DNA of 64,000 nucleotides, taken from assembly GCA_046290435.1 (NCBI GenBank), contig JBKAGO010000049.1, positions 14,288-78,287 on the forward strand, written 5' to 3'. Source of the stretch: CAVQUE01 sp046290435. Lineage in GTDB: Bacteria; Actinomycetota; Acidimicrobiia; Acidimicrobiales; UBA8592. The position numbers were made by a program, and so were the translations under genes. Below, one piece after another: positions 29,017 through 37,516 of this stretch. Each line of letters starts with the position of its first letter. The first letter of the stretch is position 1. The notes under the pieces are model-generated. The model was not told the DNA's origin. It did not search any database and saw only the letters and a list, made by a program, of their open reading frames with translations.

Positions 29017-29216
29017 TCGCGCTCATCGAGCAGTACCGGCAGCTCTCGGCGCATCGTCCGCCGCGCTGCCGCTATCTCCCTACTTGTTCGGCCTATACCG
29101 CCGAAGCCGTCCGGCTCCACGGAGCGCGGCGAGGTGCATGGCTCGGCCTGCGCCGGATCGCCCGCTGCCACCCGCTCGGATCCCACGGCTACGACCCCGT
29201 TCCCCCTGGGGGCTGA
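29013..29216 (+). CDS. yidD: Membrane protein insertion efficiency factor YidD
   Basis: 67 residues. Signature CRYLPTCSAYTAEAV with the two conserved cysteines, then LGLRRIARCHPLGSHGYDPVP. Starts in an ATGA overlap with rnpA. Amphipathic, acts at the inner membrane beside YidC. The initial ~9 residues (MIALIEQYR) are the usual amphipathic helix. Confidence 0.93.
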   Translation: MIALIEQYRQLSAHRPPRCRYLPTCSAYTAEAVRLHGARRGAWLGLRRIARCHPLGSHGYDPVPPGG

Positions 29217-29222
29217 CACCTC

Positions 29223-30386
29223 ATGTACGACTTCATCGCCTCACTGCTCGCGTGGCTCTACGACCTGTGGCCCAGCTACGGCGGCGCGATCCTCATGCTG
29301 ACCGTGATCATCATGATCGTGTTGGCACCGTTCACGATCCGCCAGACGCGGTCGATGCTGGCGATGCAGGACCTCCAGCCCGAGGTCAAGCGGTTGCGCC
29401 AGAAATACGGCAGCGACCGCGAGCGCATGAACCAGGAGATGATGGCGCTCTACCAGGCCAACGGGGTCAATCCCCTCGGCGGCTGCTTGCCCATCCTCAT
29501 CCAGGCGCCCATCTTCCTGGTGCTGTTCCAGGTGGTGCAGGGACTGACCCGGCGTGAGAGCTCGGTCGGGCTCGCGGCCGGCGATGCCGTCATGCGGGCC
29601 CCCGGCGCCGGGGTGTCCGAATTCGGCGACCGGGTGTTCAATCCGGCCTACCTCGACACCGGTACTGCGCTCTACCAGGACCTCTCGGTGTCGACCGACA
29701 TGGTCTCGTTCGGCCTCGATCTCTCCCGGAGCGCCTCGCAGGCGCTGGGCGATTCGATCATCGGAGGCATTCCCTACCTGCTGCTCGTCATCAGCGTCGG
29801 TGTGACGACGTGGCTGCAGCAGAAGCAGATCCAGGGCCGCTCCTCGGCGGCAGCAATGAACCCCCAACAGCAGATGCTCATGAAGGTGCTCCCCTTCATG
29901 TTGCCGGTCTTTTCGTTCGGGTTCCCGGCAGCGCTGGTCGTGTACTGGTTCGTCTCGAACCTGTTCCGTGTCGGCCAGCAGGTGTTCATCACCAAGCGGG
30001 TGTACGGCACCCGTGAAGAAGAGGCTCAGATCGTCCGTCCCGACGAGAAGAAGAGTTCGTCGGCCGCGAAGGATGGCTCTGGAACAAAGACCACCGAGAA
30101 GTCCACCAAGACGGACGATCGGGACACCGCACCACGCAAGGGTTCGGGCGGCACCAATCATGGGCGTCGTAGCCCGGTGTCGGGGCCGCCACCGAAGAAG
30201 CGCAAGAAGCCACCTGCCGCCAAAGGTTCGGCCAATGGCAGCTCGGCGCAACCTCGCGAACGCGATCCTCGCCCCACATCCAAGCGTGTAACCCCCAAGA
30301 AGAACCCACCGGCACCGGCTCCCGAGCCGGAATCGAAGTCTTCCTCGGGATCGTCCTGGCGCCGTCGCGACCGAAAGAAGACGTGA
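29223..30386 (+). CDS. yidC: Membrane insertase YidC (Oxa1 family)
   Basis: 387 residues. Actinobacterial YidC without the large periplasmic domain: MYDFIASLLAWLYDLWPSYGGAILMLTVIIMIVLAPFTIRQTRSM as the first membrane part with the core Arg, NPLGGCLPILIQAPIFLVLFQVVQGLTR, and further helices GIPYLLLVISVGVTTWLQQKQ and MLMKVLPFMLPVFSFGFPAALVVYWFVSNLF. The C-terminal ~110 residues are a long Lys/Ser/Pro-rich basic tail likely to contact ribosomes. Inserts membrane proteins with or without SecYEG. Confidence 0.96.
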   Translation: MYDFIASLLAWLYDLWPSYGGAILMLTVIIMIVLAPFTIRQTRSMLAMQDLQPEVKRLRQKYGSDRERMNQEMMALYQANGVNPLGGCLPILIQAPIFLVLFQVVQGLTRRESSVGLAAGDAVMRAPGAGVSEFGDRVFNPAYLDTGTALYQDLSVSTDMVSFGLDLSRSASQALGDSIIGGIPYLLLVISVGVTTWLQQKQIQGRSSAAAMNPQQQMLMKVLPFMLPVFSFGFPAALVVYWFVSNLFRVGQQVFITKRVYGTREEEAQIVRPDEKKSSSAAKDGSGTKTTEKSTKTDDRDTAPRKGSGGTNHGRRSPVSGPPPKKRKKPPAAKGSANGSSAQPRERDPRPTSKRVTPKKNPPAPAPEPESKSSSGSSWRRRDRKKT

Positions 30387-30389
30387 TTC

Positions 30390-31403
30390 ATGGAGTGGGT
30401 TGAAATTCGAGGCGAGACCCTCGAACTGGCCAAGGAACGTGCGTTGGATCAACTCGGCGTCGCCATCGAAGATGCCGAGTTCGAGATCGTCCAGGTGCCC
30501 GAGAGCCGTTGGCTGGGCCTGAAGAAGACCGAGGCCCGCGTGCGGGCGCGGGTCCGACCGACCCAACCGCGTGCCAAGCGTGAGGGCGGCCGTCCCCGCC
30601 GGGGCCGCAAGGGCGAGGAGTCGAAGGGTCGCTCGTCGTCGCGTTCGCGCAGCAACGGCAACGCTTCCAGCGGCAGCGCCGCAGCGTCATCGGAGGGCGA
30701 GACGAAGGCCTCCGGCCGCGGCGGCGACCGCCAGCCCGCCAAGCGAGGGCGCCATGGTGGCGAGAGCGCTGCTGCAGCACCGCAGGGCGTAGCAGCCGAG
30801 TCCGACGCCAGTTCGTCGGCCGCACCAACCCGCAACGAACAGCCCGCACCGAAGTCCAAGGCCGCGAGTGAAGACCGCGAGCGGAGCCGACCGAAGAAGA
30901 AGGAGAGGGCCGTGAGCGATCAGACCCGTGAAGAATTGGTACCCATCGACGAACAGACCGAGATGGTCGAATCGTTCCTCGGCGGAGTCCTGGCCGGCTT
31001 CGGCCTCGAGGGCGACGTCTCCACCGAGGTCGTCGACGGTGACGTCCAGGCCGACATCACCGGCGCGAACCTCGGCCTGCTGATCGGTCCCAAGGGTGGC
31101 ACCATCCGGGCGCTCCAGGAAGTCACCCGGGCCGCAGCGCAGCGCCATGCCGATGGTCGCGAGACCCACCGCATCAATGTCGACGTCGCGGGCTACCGCG
31201 AGCGCCGCCGCGAGGCCCTTGGTGACTTCGCCCGTCGCCAGGCCGAGATCGTGCGGGCAGAGGGCCGCCGGGTGGCGCTCGAGCCGATGGGATCGGCAGA
31301 TCGCAAGGCCGTCCACGATGCCGTCCTCGACATCGAAGGCGTTCGCAGCATCTCCGAAGGCGACGATCCCCGTCGCCGTGTCGTACTTATCCCCGACGAC
31401 TGA
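30390..31403 (+). CDS. jag: Jag/KhpB-type RNA-binding protein
   Basis: 337 residues, 3 bp after yidC. N-terminal Jag_N domain (MEWVEIRGETLELAKERALDQLGVAIEDAEFEIVQVPESRWLGLKKTEARVRARV), then ~110 residues of low-complexity Arg/Lys/Ser/Ala linker, then KH-like domain with LLIGPKGGTIRALQEVTRAAAQR (GxxG loop) and C-terminal R3H region YRERRREALGDFARRQAEIVRAEGRRVALEPMGSADRKAVHDAV. Binds RNA; linked to cell elongation in other bacteria. A GTG at 30912 with a purine-rich GAAGGAGAGG before it could give a short KH-R3H form. Confidence 0.92.
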   Translation: MEWVEIRGETLELAKERALDQLGVAIEDAEFEIVQVPESRWLGLKKTEARVRARVRPTQPRAKREGGRPRRGRKGEESKGRSSSRSRSNGNASSGSAAASSEGETKASGRGGDRQPAKRGRHGGESAAAAPQGVAAESDASSSAAPTRNEQPAPKSKAASEDRERSRPKKKERAVSDQTREELVPIDEQTEMVESFLGGVLAGFGLEGDVSTEVVDGDVQADITGANLGLLIGPKGGTIRALQEVTRAAAQRHADGRETHRINVDVAGYRERRREALGDFARRQAEIVRAEGRRVALEPMGSADRKAVHDAVLDIEGVRSISEGDDPRRRVVLIPDD

Positions 31404-31421
31404 TCTCAGGGGTTCGTCTCG

Positions 31422-32054
31422 ATGACAGACGCTCCCCCACCATTGCATCGAGTCCTCCGCCGGGCCCGGGAACTTCGGTTCCTGGGCCCGGCGCCGTTGG
31501 AGGACCAGATCGCCAATGGCCTGGTGTTCGCGGAGGCCGTGCTCACCCTGCACGGGCCTGCGGCCACAGTCGCAGATCTGGGCCCGGGCGGTGGTGTCCC
31601 CTCGCTGGTCGTCGCCGAGCGCTGCCCCGCGGCGACGATGGTGTTGATCGAACGGGCGCGCCGCCGGGTGGACTTCCTCCGTTGGGCGGTCGCCGAACTG
31701 GGATGGCAGGCCCGGATCCGGGTGCATCTCGCCGAAGCCGAAGACGCCGGCCGCGATCCGGCGATGACGGGCTCCTTCGATGTCGTCACGGCACGCAGCT
31801 TCGGCCCGGCTGCGGTCACGGCCGAGTGCGGATGTCGGCTGCTTCGGCCCGGAGGGCATCTGGTCGTGTCCGAGCCCCCCGGCGCCCCCGACCGCTGGCC
31901 CGGCGAGGCATTGCGTCCCCTCGGCCTCACGCCGGCGATCCTCCTCGGTGATGGGCCGGCCCGCTTGGCTGTTCTGACCCGCAGCGAGGAGCTCGAGCTC
32001 GACCCCGCCTATCCCCGACGTGCCGGTGTCCCCCGTCGCCGACCGGTCTTCTGA
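31422..32054 (+). CDS. rsmG: 16S rRNA m7G527 methyltransferase RsmG-like
   Basis: 210 residues. SAM-binding motif I VADLGPGGGVPSLVVAERCP, motif with ARSFGPAAVTAECGCRLLRPGGHLVVSEPP as in RsmG. N-terminal LRRARELRFLGPAPLEDQIANGLVFAEAV is typical. Short compared with E. coli RsmG (207) but full length. In the conserved order jag-rsmG-parA. The C-terminus after residue 180 is Pro/Arg rich. Followed by a gene-poor 1.6-kb interval before parA. Confidence 0.88.
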   Translation: MTDAPPPLHRVLRRARELRFLGPAPLEDQIANGLVFAEAVLTLHGPAATVADLGPGGGVPSLVVAERCPAATMVLIERARRRVDFLRWAVAELGWQARIRVHLAEAEDAGRDPAMTGSFDVVTARSFGPAAVTAECGCRLLRPGGHLVVSEPPGAPDRWPGEALRPLGLTPAILLGDGPARLAVLTRSEELELDPAYPRRAGVPRRRPVF

Positions 32055-32090
32055 GCAGGGCGACGCCGCGGAGTCGAACCCGCCTGCATC

Positions 32091-32106
32091 TGTTTCACGT
32101 GAAACC
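32091..32106. promoter_or_regulatory. parS centromere site 1
   Basis: TGTTTCACGTGAAACC matches the universal bacterial parS consensus TGTTtCACGTGaAACA at 15 of 16 positions. Lies 37 bp after rsmG and inside the frame of the transposase remnant. Confidence 0.95.
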
Positions 32107-32117
32107 AATTGCGACGG

Positions 32118-32195
32118 CTCCCTGATCACGTTGGTGCCGTCACCGACAGCGATCGCTTCGAGCAGGTCTTCCACGGCAGACGCAGACAGGGCCAT
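32118..32195 (-). pseudogene. IS256-family transposase remnant (N-terminal fragment)
   Basis: From an ATG at 32195 with AAGGAG eight bases upstream, the frame reads MALSASAVEDLLEAIAVGDG then TNVIRE, the beginning of an IS256/mutator-type transposase as I remember the family (MAL..S.V..LLEA...GDG...IRE). The next residues PSQLVSRET still align loosely with the usual S-V-R-L-V-L-Q-E, but nothing of the catalytic core (DDE) follows, as the frame then runs into antisense of rsmG. A decayed or truncated insertion. Confidence 0.5.
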
Positions 32196-32904
32196 CGGCG
32201 TGTTCTCCTTGGTGTGCACTCTGGTGGGTACACACCGAGGCTCATGCCGGTGGCTGACCCGTGGGTGGACCCTCCCCGGAAGCCGACCACGCCAAGGAAC
32301 TCATACCCCGACGATGGGGAGGGCGGGCCTCTGCGCCTCCGGCCAGCTCTCTGAGTTCTGGGACAACGTCGCGGGTAGCGGCTGTCGATGGTCGCGCACG
32401 GCTGCACGAGGTACGGGCCGCGCTTCGCTGGGTCGGGAATCATTTCGGTGCCACTGTCCCCGGCGGCAAAGATCCGAAGATCGGGCTGCGCAGCGATGTG
32501 GTACGGGTCGATGCACTGAACGTCACCGGACGGTGCGAGGAGGCGGGCCGCGTGGCCGGAGTGGAAAGCGGCAGCACAGGGCGGGTCTCTTCGGGCATGA
32601 CCGTCGGTCGGTCCGCTGACGCAGGGCAGCGGTGGAGCTGTTCGCGACGCGACGGACTTGTGCTCTGCCTCCTGGCGTGGCGATTCCGGCGCTGCGTGGT
32701 CCGACGAGGGGAATCCGTGGATCTGCATCGTCGCCCGGTTCCGGATCAATCGCCTCCCGGTCCTGTTCGCTGCGCTCACGGGGCATTCGGGCCGTGACCG
32801 GGCGGGCTGGATCGAGGCCGGCCTGCTGAGCCCGTCGTGGCAACCAAGAGATGGTGGCCGAGAGGCGGGCGGGCGGGAGACTCGACGCTGATCGACGTCG
32901 GCGA

Positions 32905-32920
32905 TGTTTCACGTGGAACA
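32905..32920. promoter_or_regulatory. parS centromere site 2
   Basis: TGTTTCACGTGGAACA, 15 of 16 to the parS consensus. In the gene-poor interval upstream of parA. Confidence 0.95.
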
Positions 32921-33454
32921 GCGCAGCGGCAATGCACGCGTGAGGGGGCCTGCTGCGAGGGGGAGACGGCGGGCGTGGGCGGCGTGCGACCGGACTGCCA
33001 TGCGTTCTCCATCTGCCCACGCGAGCTTGCCGATGAGGCATCCCGGGCGCCACGGTGGCACAGCGGGGTCGCCCGTGAGTCGTTGGCGGTGACGCACCAT
33101 GGACTCTCGGACGCGGAACGCCTGGATCGGCGCCTGCTTGCCGAAAGAGCTTCTCAGGGCGCCGGCGCGAGTTGCGCCGCAAGAGCGTCCTCCGATGCGC
33201 GTGTGGCGGCAGTCATGTCGCCGAAGGACGAGGTAACCACAACTGGCGACGGGGGCCATGGCGCCTGCTGGTGGCCGTGCCGATCGGTCCGGTGTGGTGG
33301 TCATCATTGATAGCTCGTCGTCCCGGCGCTGGTCCCGATGCGCCGACGGGAGCGAGCGGGACCCACCGGGGGGCTGATAGCGCGGCAGTGTTGGTCGGTA
33401 GTCGTCCGGTCGGGCGGTCGGCGGCTGGATCGAACGACATCGGCCCGGTATCGG

Positions 33455-33470
33455 CGTTTCACGTGAAACA
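33455..33470. promoter_or_regulatory. parS centromere site 3
   Basis: CGTTTCACGTGAAACA, 15 of 16 to the parS consensus; 170 bp before the parA start, so ParB bound here could also affect parAB transcription. Confidence 0.95.
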
Positions 33471-33639
33471 ACGAAGCCAGGCCCGTGGATGGTTGCGCTG
33501 ATGGCAGCCGCCAGTCGTGGTCGCTGTGCTCCAGTCTGGGGCGCCCGTATCGGTGAACGATGCTGCGTTACCGGCCGGGTCGGAGCGTGGAGCTGCTACG
33601 ATTTCCCGGTCCGCCGGCCCCACGAGAGGAGCCTCCGTC

Positions 33640-34842
33640 GTGACCTCGGACTCTTACGAGGAATCGAGCCGGCCGGTCATCCCCGACCCGAGCGAACGTG
33701 ATGGTGTCGACACCGACACCGATCCCGTCATCGCCGAGTCGGATGATCGTCCTGCTCCATCCATGCTGCAGCGAGCCATCGATGGTTCGGGCAGCATGCG
33801 ACCGCTGCCCTCCGATCCTGACCTCGATGCGGTGATCGAAACCGTGGCCGGCGGGTCCGAGGTCGGCAAAGCGACCATCGATACTGCCGCCGGCGCTTCG
33901 TCGCCCACGGTGACGTCCCCTGCTCCGACAGCGGGAGCCATCGCCGCAGACGTTGCTGCGGCCGACGAGCCGATGGGCGAGATCGAAGCGCCCACTCAGG
34001 CGGCAGCGGCGCTGCCGTCGCTCGATGATCTCCTGGGCACGAAACATCCCGGCTCGAAGCGTGCGCTGCCTCGGGTCCTGGCGGTGGCAAACCAGAAGGG
34101 TGGTGTCGGCAAGACAACGACGACCATCAATCTCGCAGCATGTCTCGCCGACATGGGTTATCGGGTTCTGGTCGTGGATCTCGACCCGCAGGCCAACGCC
34201 ACCACCGGGCTCGGCATCGACCCGCGGGCCATCGAGAATTCGATGTACGACGTCATCCTGCACGGTGTGCCCATGCAGGACTGTGCGCTCCCTACCGACA
34301 TCCCCACGCTGCAGATCGCGCCGTCCAGCCTCGACCTCGCGGGAGCGGAGATCGAGCTCGTCCCGGCGTTCAACCGCGAGCGCAAGGTCCTGCTCGCCCT
34401 CGAGCCGCTGCTCGCCGATCTCGATTACGTGTTCATCGACTGTCCCCCGTCGCTGGGCCTGTTGACCGTCAATGCCTTGACGGCGGCATCGGAGGTCCTG
34501 GTCCCGATCCAGTGCGAGTACTACGCGCTCGAGGGGCTCGGGCAGCTCCTGCGCAACGTCGAGTTGGTCCAACGGAATCTCAACCAGGCACTCGAGGTGT
34601 CGACGATCGCTCTGGTCATGTTCGATGCCCGCACGAAGCTGTCGACCCAGGTGGTCGACGAGGTCCGGGCCCATTTCGGCGACAAGGTGTGCCAGCAGAT
34701 CGTGCCCCGTTCGGTACGGCTCTCGGAGGCGCCGTCATTCGGACAGCCCATCATCTTGTTCGACGACCGCTCCCGCGGGGCCCTTGCCTATCGTCAGCTC
34801 GCCAAGGAGGTCAGCGGTGGTCCGCCAAACCGGTCTCGGTAG
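33640..34842 (+). CDS. parA: Chromosome partitioning ATPase ParA (Soj type)
   Basis: 400 residues from a GTG at 33640 with GAGAGGAG upstream; the frame is open further upstream without domain. An Ala/Asp/Pro/Ser-rich extension of about 145 residues precedes the ATPase, which is unusual as Soj normally begins within ~10-50 residues. ATPase: deviant Walker A ANQKGGVGKTTTTINLA (residues ~151-167), VLVVDLDPQANATTGLG and the VFIDCPPSLGLLTVNAL Walker B. Acts on parS-bound ParB to move origins to the cell poles. Overlaps parB by 26 bp. Confidence 0.96.
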   Translation: MTSDSYEESSRPVIPDPSERDGVDTDTDPVIAESDDRPAPSMLQRAIDGSGSMRPLPSDPDLDAVIETVAGGSEVGKATIDTAAGASSPTVTSPAPTAGAIAADVAAADEPMGEIEAPTQAAAALPSLDDLLGTKHPGSKRALPRVLAVANQKGGVGKTTTTINLAACLADMGYRVLVVDLDPQANATTGLGIDPRAIENSMYDVILHGVPMQDCALPTDIPTLQIAPSSLDLAGAEIELVPAFNRERKVLLALEPLLADLDYVFIDCPPSLGLLTVNALTAASEVLVPIQCEYYALEGLGQLLRNVELVQRNLNQALEVSTIALVMFDARTKLSTQVVDEVRAHFGDKVCQQIVPRSVRLSEAPSFGQPIILFDDRSRGALAYRQLAKEVSGGPPNRSR

Positions 34843-35692
34843 AGGGCTCGGCGCACTCATTCCCGGCGACGAGGATCGACCGTCGGGCCTGTCGGGCGTC
34901 GCCTATCGCGAACTTCCGGTCGGTGCCATCAGCGCGAACCCGTACCAGCCTCGTGAGCAATTCGATGAGCTGTCACTCAGTGCGTTGACCGCATCGGTGC
35001 GCGAGGTGGGTGTCCTGCAGCCGATCCTGGTCCGTGCCAAGGGACAAGACGAGTTCGAGCTGATCGCAGGGGAGCGTCGCTGGCGTGCCGCCAAACGCGC
35101 CGGCCTGCGAACGATTCCTGCGATCGTGCGCGAGATCGAAGACCTCACCTCGCTCGAACATGCGCTGGTGGAGAACCTCCACCGCGAGGACCTGGGCCCC
35201 CTCGAAGAGGCCGCTGCCTATCAGCAGCTGATGGAAGACTTCGGGCTCACCCAGGAAGCGGTGTCCCAGCGCGTCGGCAAGAGTCGCTCTGCGGTTGCGA
35301 ACTCTCTACGGCTGCTGCAGCTCCCGGCCAGCGTGCAGGGGATGCTCGTCGATGGGCAACTCACCGCAGGTCATGCCAGAGCCTTGTTGGGACTGGCGTC
35401 GCGCCAGGAGCAGGATCGCCTCGCTCGTCTCGCTGTCGCAGACGAGCTGACGGTGCGCGAAGTCGAACGCCTGGTGCGCGAAGGATCGACCATCACGCCA
35501 CCGGCCAAGAAGTCCGGATCCCGCGAGCGACCCGCTGCGCTGCTCGAGGTGGAGCAACGTATGGCCGATCGTCTGGACACGCGCGTGCAGGTCACCATGG
35601 GCGACAAGCGAGGGAAGATGGTCATCGAGTTCGCCGACATGGACGATCTCGGGAGGATCTTCTCCCTGCTCGAGCACGATACGAACGACTGA
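34817..35692 (+). CDS. parB: Chromosome partitioning CTPase ParB
   Basis: 291 residues from a GTG at 34817 preceded by AAGGAGG. GLGRGLGALIP at the N-terminus contacts ParA; YRELPVGAISANPYQPREQFDELSLSALTASVREVGVLQPILVR and LIAGERRWRAAKRAGL form the CTP-binding ParB/Srx domain (GERRxR); LTQEAVSQRVGKSRSAVANSLRLLQLP is the helix-turn-helix for parS; the C-terminal dimer domain ends at 35692. Three parS sites lie 1.3-2.7 kb upstream. Confidence 0.97.
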   Translation: MVRQTGLGRGLGALIPGDEDRPSGLSGVAYRELPVGAISANPYQPREQFDELSLSALTASVREVGVLQPILVRAKGQDEFELIAGERRWRAAKRAGLRTIPAIVREIEDLTSLEHALVENLHREDLGPLEEAAAYQQLMEDFGLTQEAVSQRVGKSRSAVANSLRLLQLPASVQGMLVDGQLTAGHARALLGLASRQEQDRLARLAVADELTVREVERLVREGSTITPPAKKSGSRERPAALLEVEQRMADRLDTRVQVTMGDKRGKMVIEFADMDDLGRIFSLLEHDTND

Positions 35693-35995
35693 GCTTCTCC
35701 ACCTGGAGATCGAGATCTCGACCTGTCATCGAGGGTCGCGATCGGTGAGCGCAGAGTTGTCCACAGGCTGAGGACAAACCTGTGACAAAGTGTTCAGGGT
35801 TGCGCTTTAACACCAGAGTTGTCACCAAAAGTGTCAGAATCTGTCCGTGTCGTCACGCAACGTGCGGACATATGGGCCATTCGGCGCAGGTGTCGGCTCG
35901 GTCTGGCTCCGAGTGGGCATGGTGGTACCGCAACGGCGATCCACAGGGACCTCGCCCGCTCGACAGCGGTGAAGTCCGGGCGATCTCGGTGAGGA
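35693..35995. other. Convergent parB/cwlM intergenic region
   Basis: 303 bp. Holds a perfect DnaA box TTGTCCACA at 35757-35765 and an AT-richer stretch to ~35840 (TTTAACACC, AAAAGTGTC). A frame on the plus strand (35869 onward) reads WWYRNGDPQGPRPLDSGEV, faintly like a GYF-type fragment, but continues antisense into cwlM, so I do not call a gene. No clear intrinsic terminator. Confidence 0.6.
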
Positions 35996-36973
35996 TCAGT
36001 CCTCGAGGAGTGCGGCCAACCAGCCCGTCACGGCCTGGGCGACCGCATCGGCGACCGCGGGCGTGCGCTCGACGACCTCGGTCACCGGACCGATGCGCAG
36101 CACCGCAGCGGGCATCCGTGTCTCTCGCAACACCGGGCGGCGTTGACCCCGCACCTCGACCGGAGCGAAGGCTGCACCCTCGAGCTCGGCGGCGAGCCGT
36201 CGCGCCAATGCTGCGCCCTCGCCGGATTCGAAGCCCTCGGTCGCGAAGTAGGACACGAGCGAACGCGGCCCGGCCTCGGGTACGAGCCCGACATAGCCCA
36301 CCGCATCGAGACGATTGGCCAGCCGAGCCTGATACGACTCGTCGGGATGGTCCAAGGCCACGACCGAGTGGCCGCGGGCTCGCAGGCGCCGGGCGATCGT
36401 GTCGGCCACGGCGCCGAGACCTCCGAGGCTCGCGATGACCAGCGGCGTCTCGGCGGGAGTAGTGGTGCGCCTGCGGACTCGCTCGCGTTCGCGAATGGCT
36501 GCGATGTTGGCCTGACGGTCGCGCCCGCCCAGACGGGTCAGCGCGGCGAGCGTGTCGGGTCCACAGATCCCATCGGCCGCGAGACCCGCGTTGCGTTGAA
36601 AGTTCTCGATGGCCTGCGCGGTGAGGGGCCCGAAGATGCCGTCGACCCGCCCGGCGTCGAAACCCAGCGCTCCCAGCCGGCGCTGCAGGTCGGCGACGTC
36701 GTCGCCGCGTAGCATCGGCGAAGCGCGCAGGTACAGCAACCGGTCGCCCGGTCGATGTTGGGCTTCGGCGAGCGCGGCCCAGGTCTGCTTGCCGACGACG
36801 CCATCGGTGTCGAGGCCGCGGCTCTGCTGGAATCGCCGGACCGCGTCGGCGGTGTCGCCGTCGAATCGATCACCACTCGAGCAGCCGAACCCCGCTCGGT
36901 CGAGGCGCTGGACCAGGTCGAGCACTGCCGGCCCGGAATCACCGACGCTGAGCGGTAACGCGGCGCCAGCCAT
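35996..36973 (-). CDS. cwlM: CwlM-like protein: two peptidoglycan-binding domains plus degenerate amidase domain
   Basis: 325 residues from the ATG at 36973; no signal peptide, so cytoplasmic. Two PG_binding_1 repeats (about 8-70 and 84-150, each with the FDGDTADAVRRFQQSRGLDTDGVVG type motif), then an N-acetylmuramoyl-L-alanine amidase (Amidase_3) fold from ~175. The zinc ligands are gone: the usual D-P-G-H-G-G is ASLGGLG, the second His site reads VGLVPEAG, and the catalytic Glu segment is AAVLRIGPVTE. In mycobacteria CwlM lies in the same place, next to trxC/parB, and is a PknB-controlled regulator of MurA rather than a hydrolase. A regulatory role is inferred from order and missing residues. 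Confidence 0.82.
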   Translation of the reverse strand: MAGAALPLSVGDSGPAVLDLVQRLDRAGFGCSSGDRFDGDTADAVRRFQQSRGLDTDGVVGKQTWAALAEAQHRPGDRLLYLRASPMLRGDDVADLQRRLGALGFDAGRVDGIFGPLTAQAIENFQRNAGLAADGICGPDTLAALTRLGGRDRQANIAAIRERERVRRRTTTPAETPLVIASLGGLGAVADTIARRLRARGHSVVALDHPDESYQARLANRLDAVGYVGLVPEAGPRSLVSYFATEGFESGEGAALARRLAAELEGAAFAPVEVRGQRRPVLRETRMPAAVLRIGPVTEVVERTPAVADAVAQAVTGWLAALLED

Positions 36974-37020
36974 GAAGGGAGAGTTCGCCGATGCCGTGAT
37001 CTGGGTGGATGCCGACGCGT

Positions 37021-37347
37021 CTAGATGTAGTCGGCGAGATCGTCGAGCAGCGCGGCCTTGCCCTTGGCGCCCACGATGCGCTTGGCCGGAGCACCGTCTT
37101 TGAAGACGATCAGCGTCGGGATGCTCATGACCTCGAATCGGCGCGCCACATCGGCGGCTTCGTCGACGTTGAGCTTGGCGATGGAGATCTTGCCGGCCTG
37201 TTCGACCGCGATCTCGTCGAGGATGGGAGCGATCATCTTGCACGGGCCGCACCACTCGGCCCAGAAGTCGACGAGGACGGGGACCTCGGCGCCGAGGACC
37301 TCCTCGTCGAAGGTCGTTGCGGTGAGGGTGGTGATGCCTTCGGCCAT
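37021..37347 (-). CDS. trxA: Thioredoxin
   Basis: 108 residues from the ATG at 37347. Classical WAEWCGPCKMIAP active site, cis-Pro in SIPTLIVFKDG, complete C-terminal helix. Reduces protein disulfides with TrxB, encoded directly upstream on the same strand. 47 bp separate it from cwlM. Confidence 0.98.
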   Translation of the reverse strand: MAEGITTLTATTFDEEVLGAEVPVLVDFWAEWCGPCKMIAPILDEIAVEQAGKISIAKLNVDEAADVARRFEVMSIPTLIVFKDGAPAKRIVGAKGKAALLDDLADYI

Positions 37348-37516
37348 GAGAATCTTCTCTTTCGGTCTCGTCCGGCCGGCGCCCACGGCGAATGCGCTCT
37401 CGATGAACGCCCGCGGTACGACCGGCTTCGGATCAGGGTACAGCCAACCAACCCGCCGGTCGTCCCCGACCATTCCGCAGCGCGGGGTGGGGAGCAGCCG
37501 GCCGGCCGCGAAGACC

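Larger units (their letters stand above)
32196..33639. other. Gene-poor interval between rsmG and parA
   Basis: 1.44 kb. Open frames exist on both strands, as expected at this GC content, but none has a ribosome site plus recognisable domain, and their translations are Arg/Pro/Gly-rich without any family signal. It holds parS sites at 32905 and 33455 and, near its left end, the upstream part of the transposase remnant. A TACGAT -10-like element at ~33595 stands 45 bp before parA. I see nothing else supported. Confidence 0.75.

Noticed and set aside
32060..32090. GAGTCGAACCCGCC looks like a tRNA T-arm
   Set aside because: T-stem and acceptor do not pair and no anticodon arm is found; not a tRNA.
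32126..33310. Several 100-220 codon frames on both strands between rsmG and parA
   Set aside because: None has a convincing start or protein family signal; treated as non-coding or decayed DNA.
35782..36438. Open frame with WWYRNGDPQGPRP faintly like a GYF domain
   Set aside because: Most of the frame is antisense to cwlM, no good ribosome site, and the match is only a few residues.
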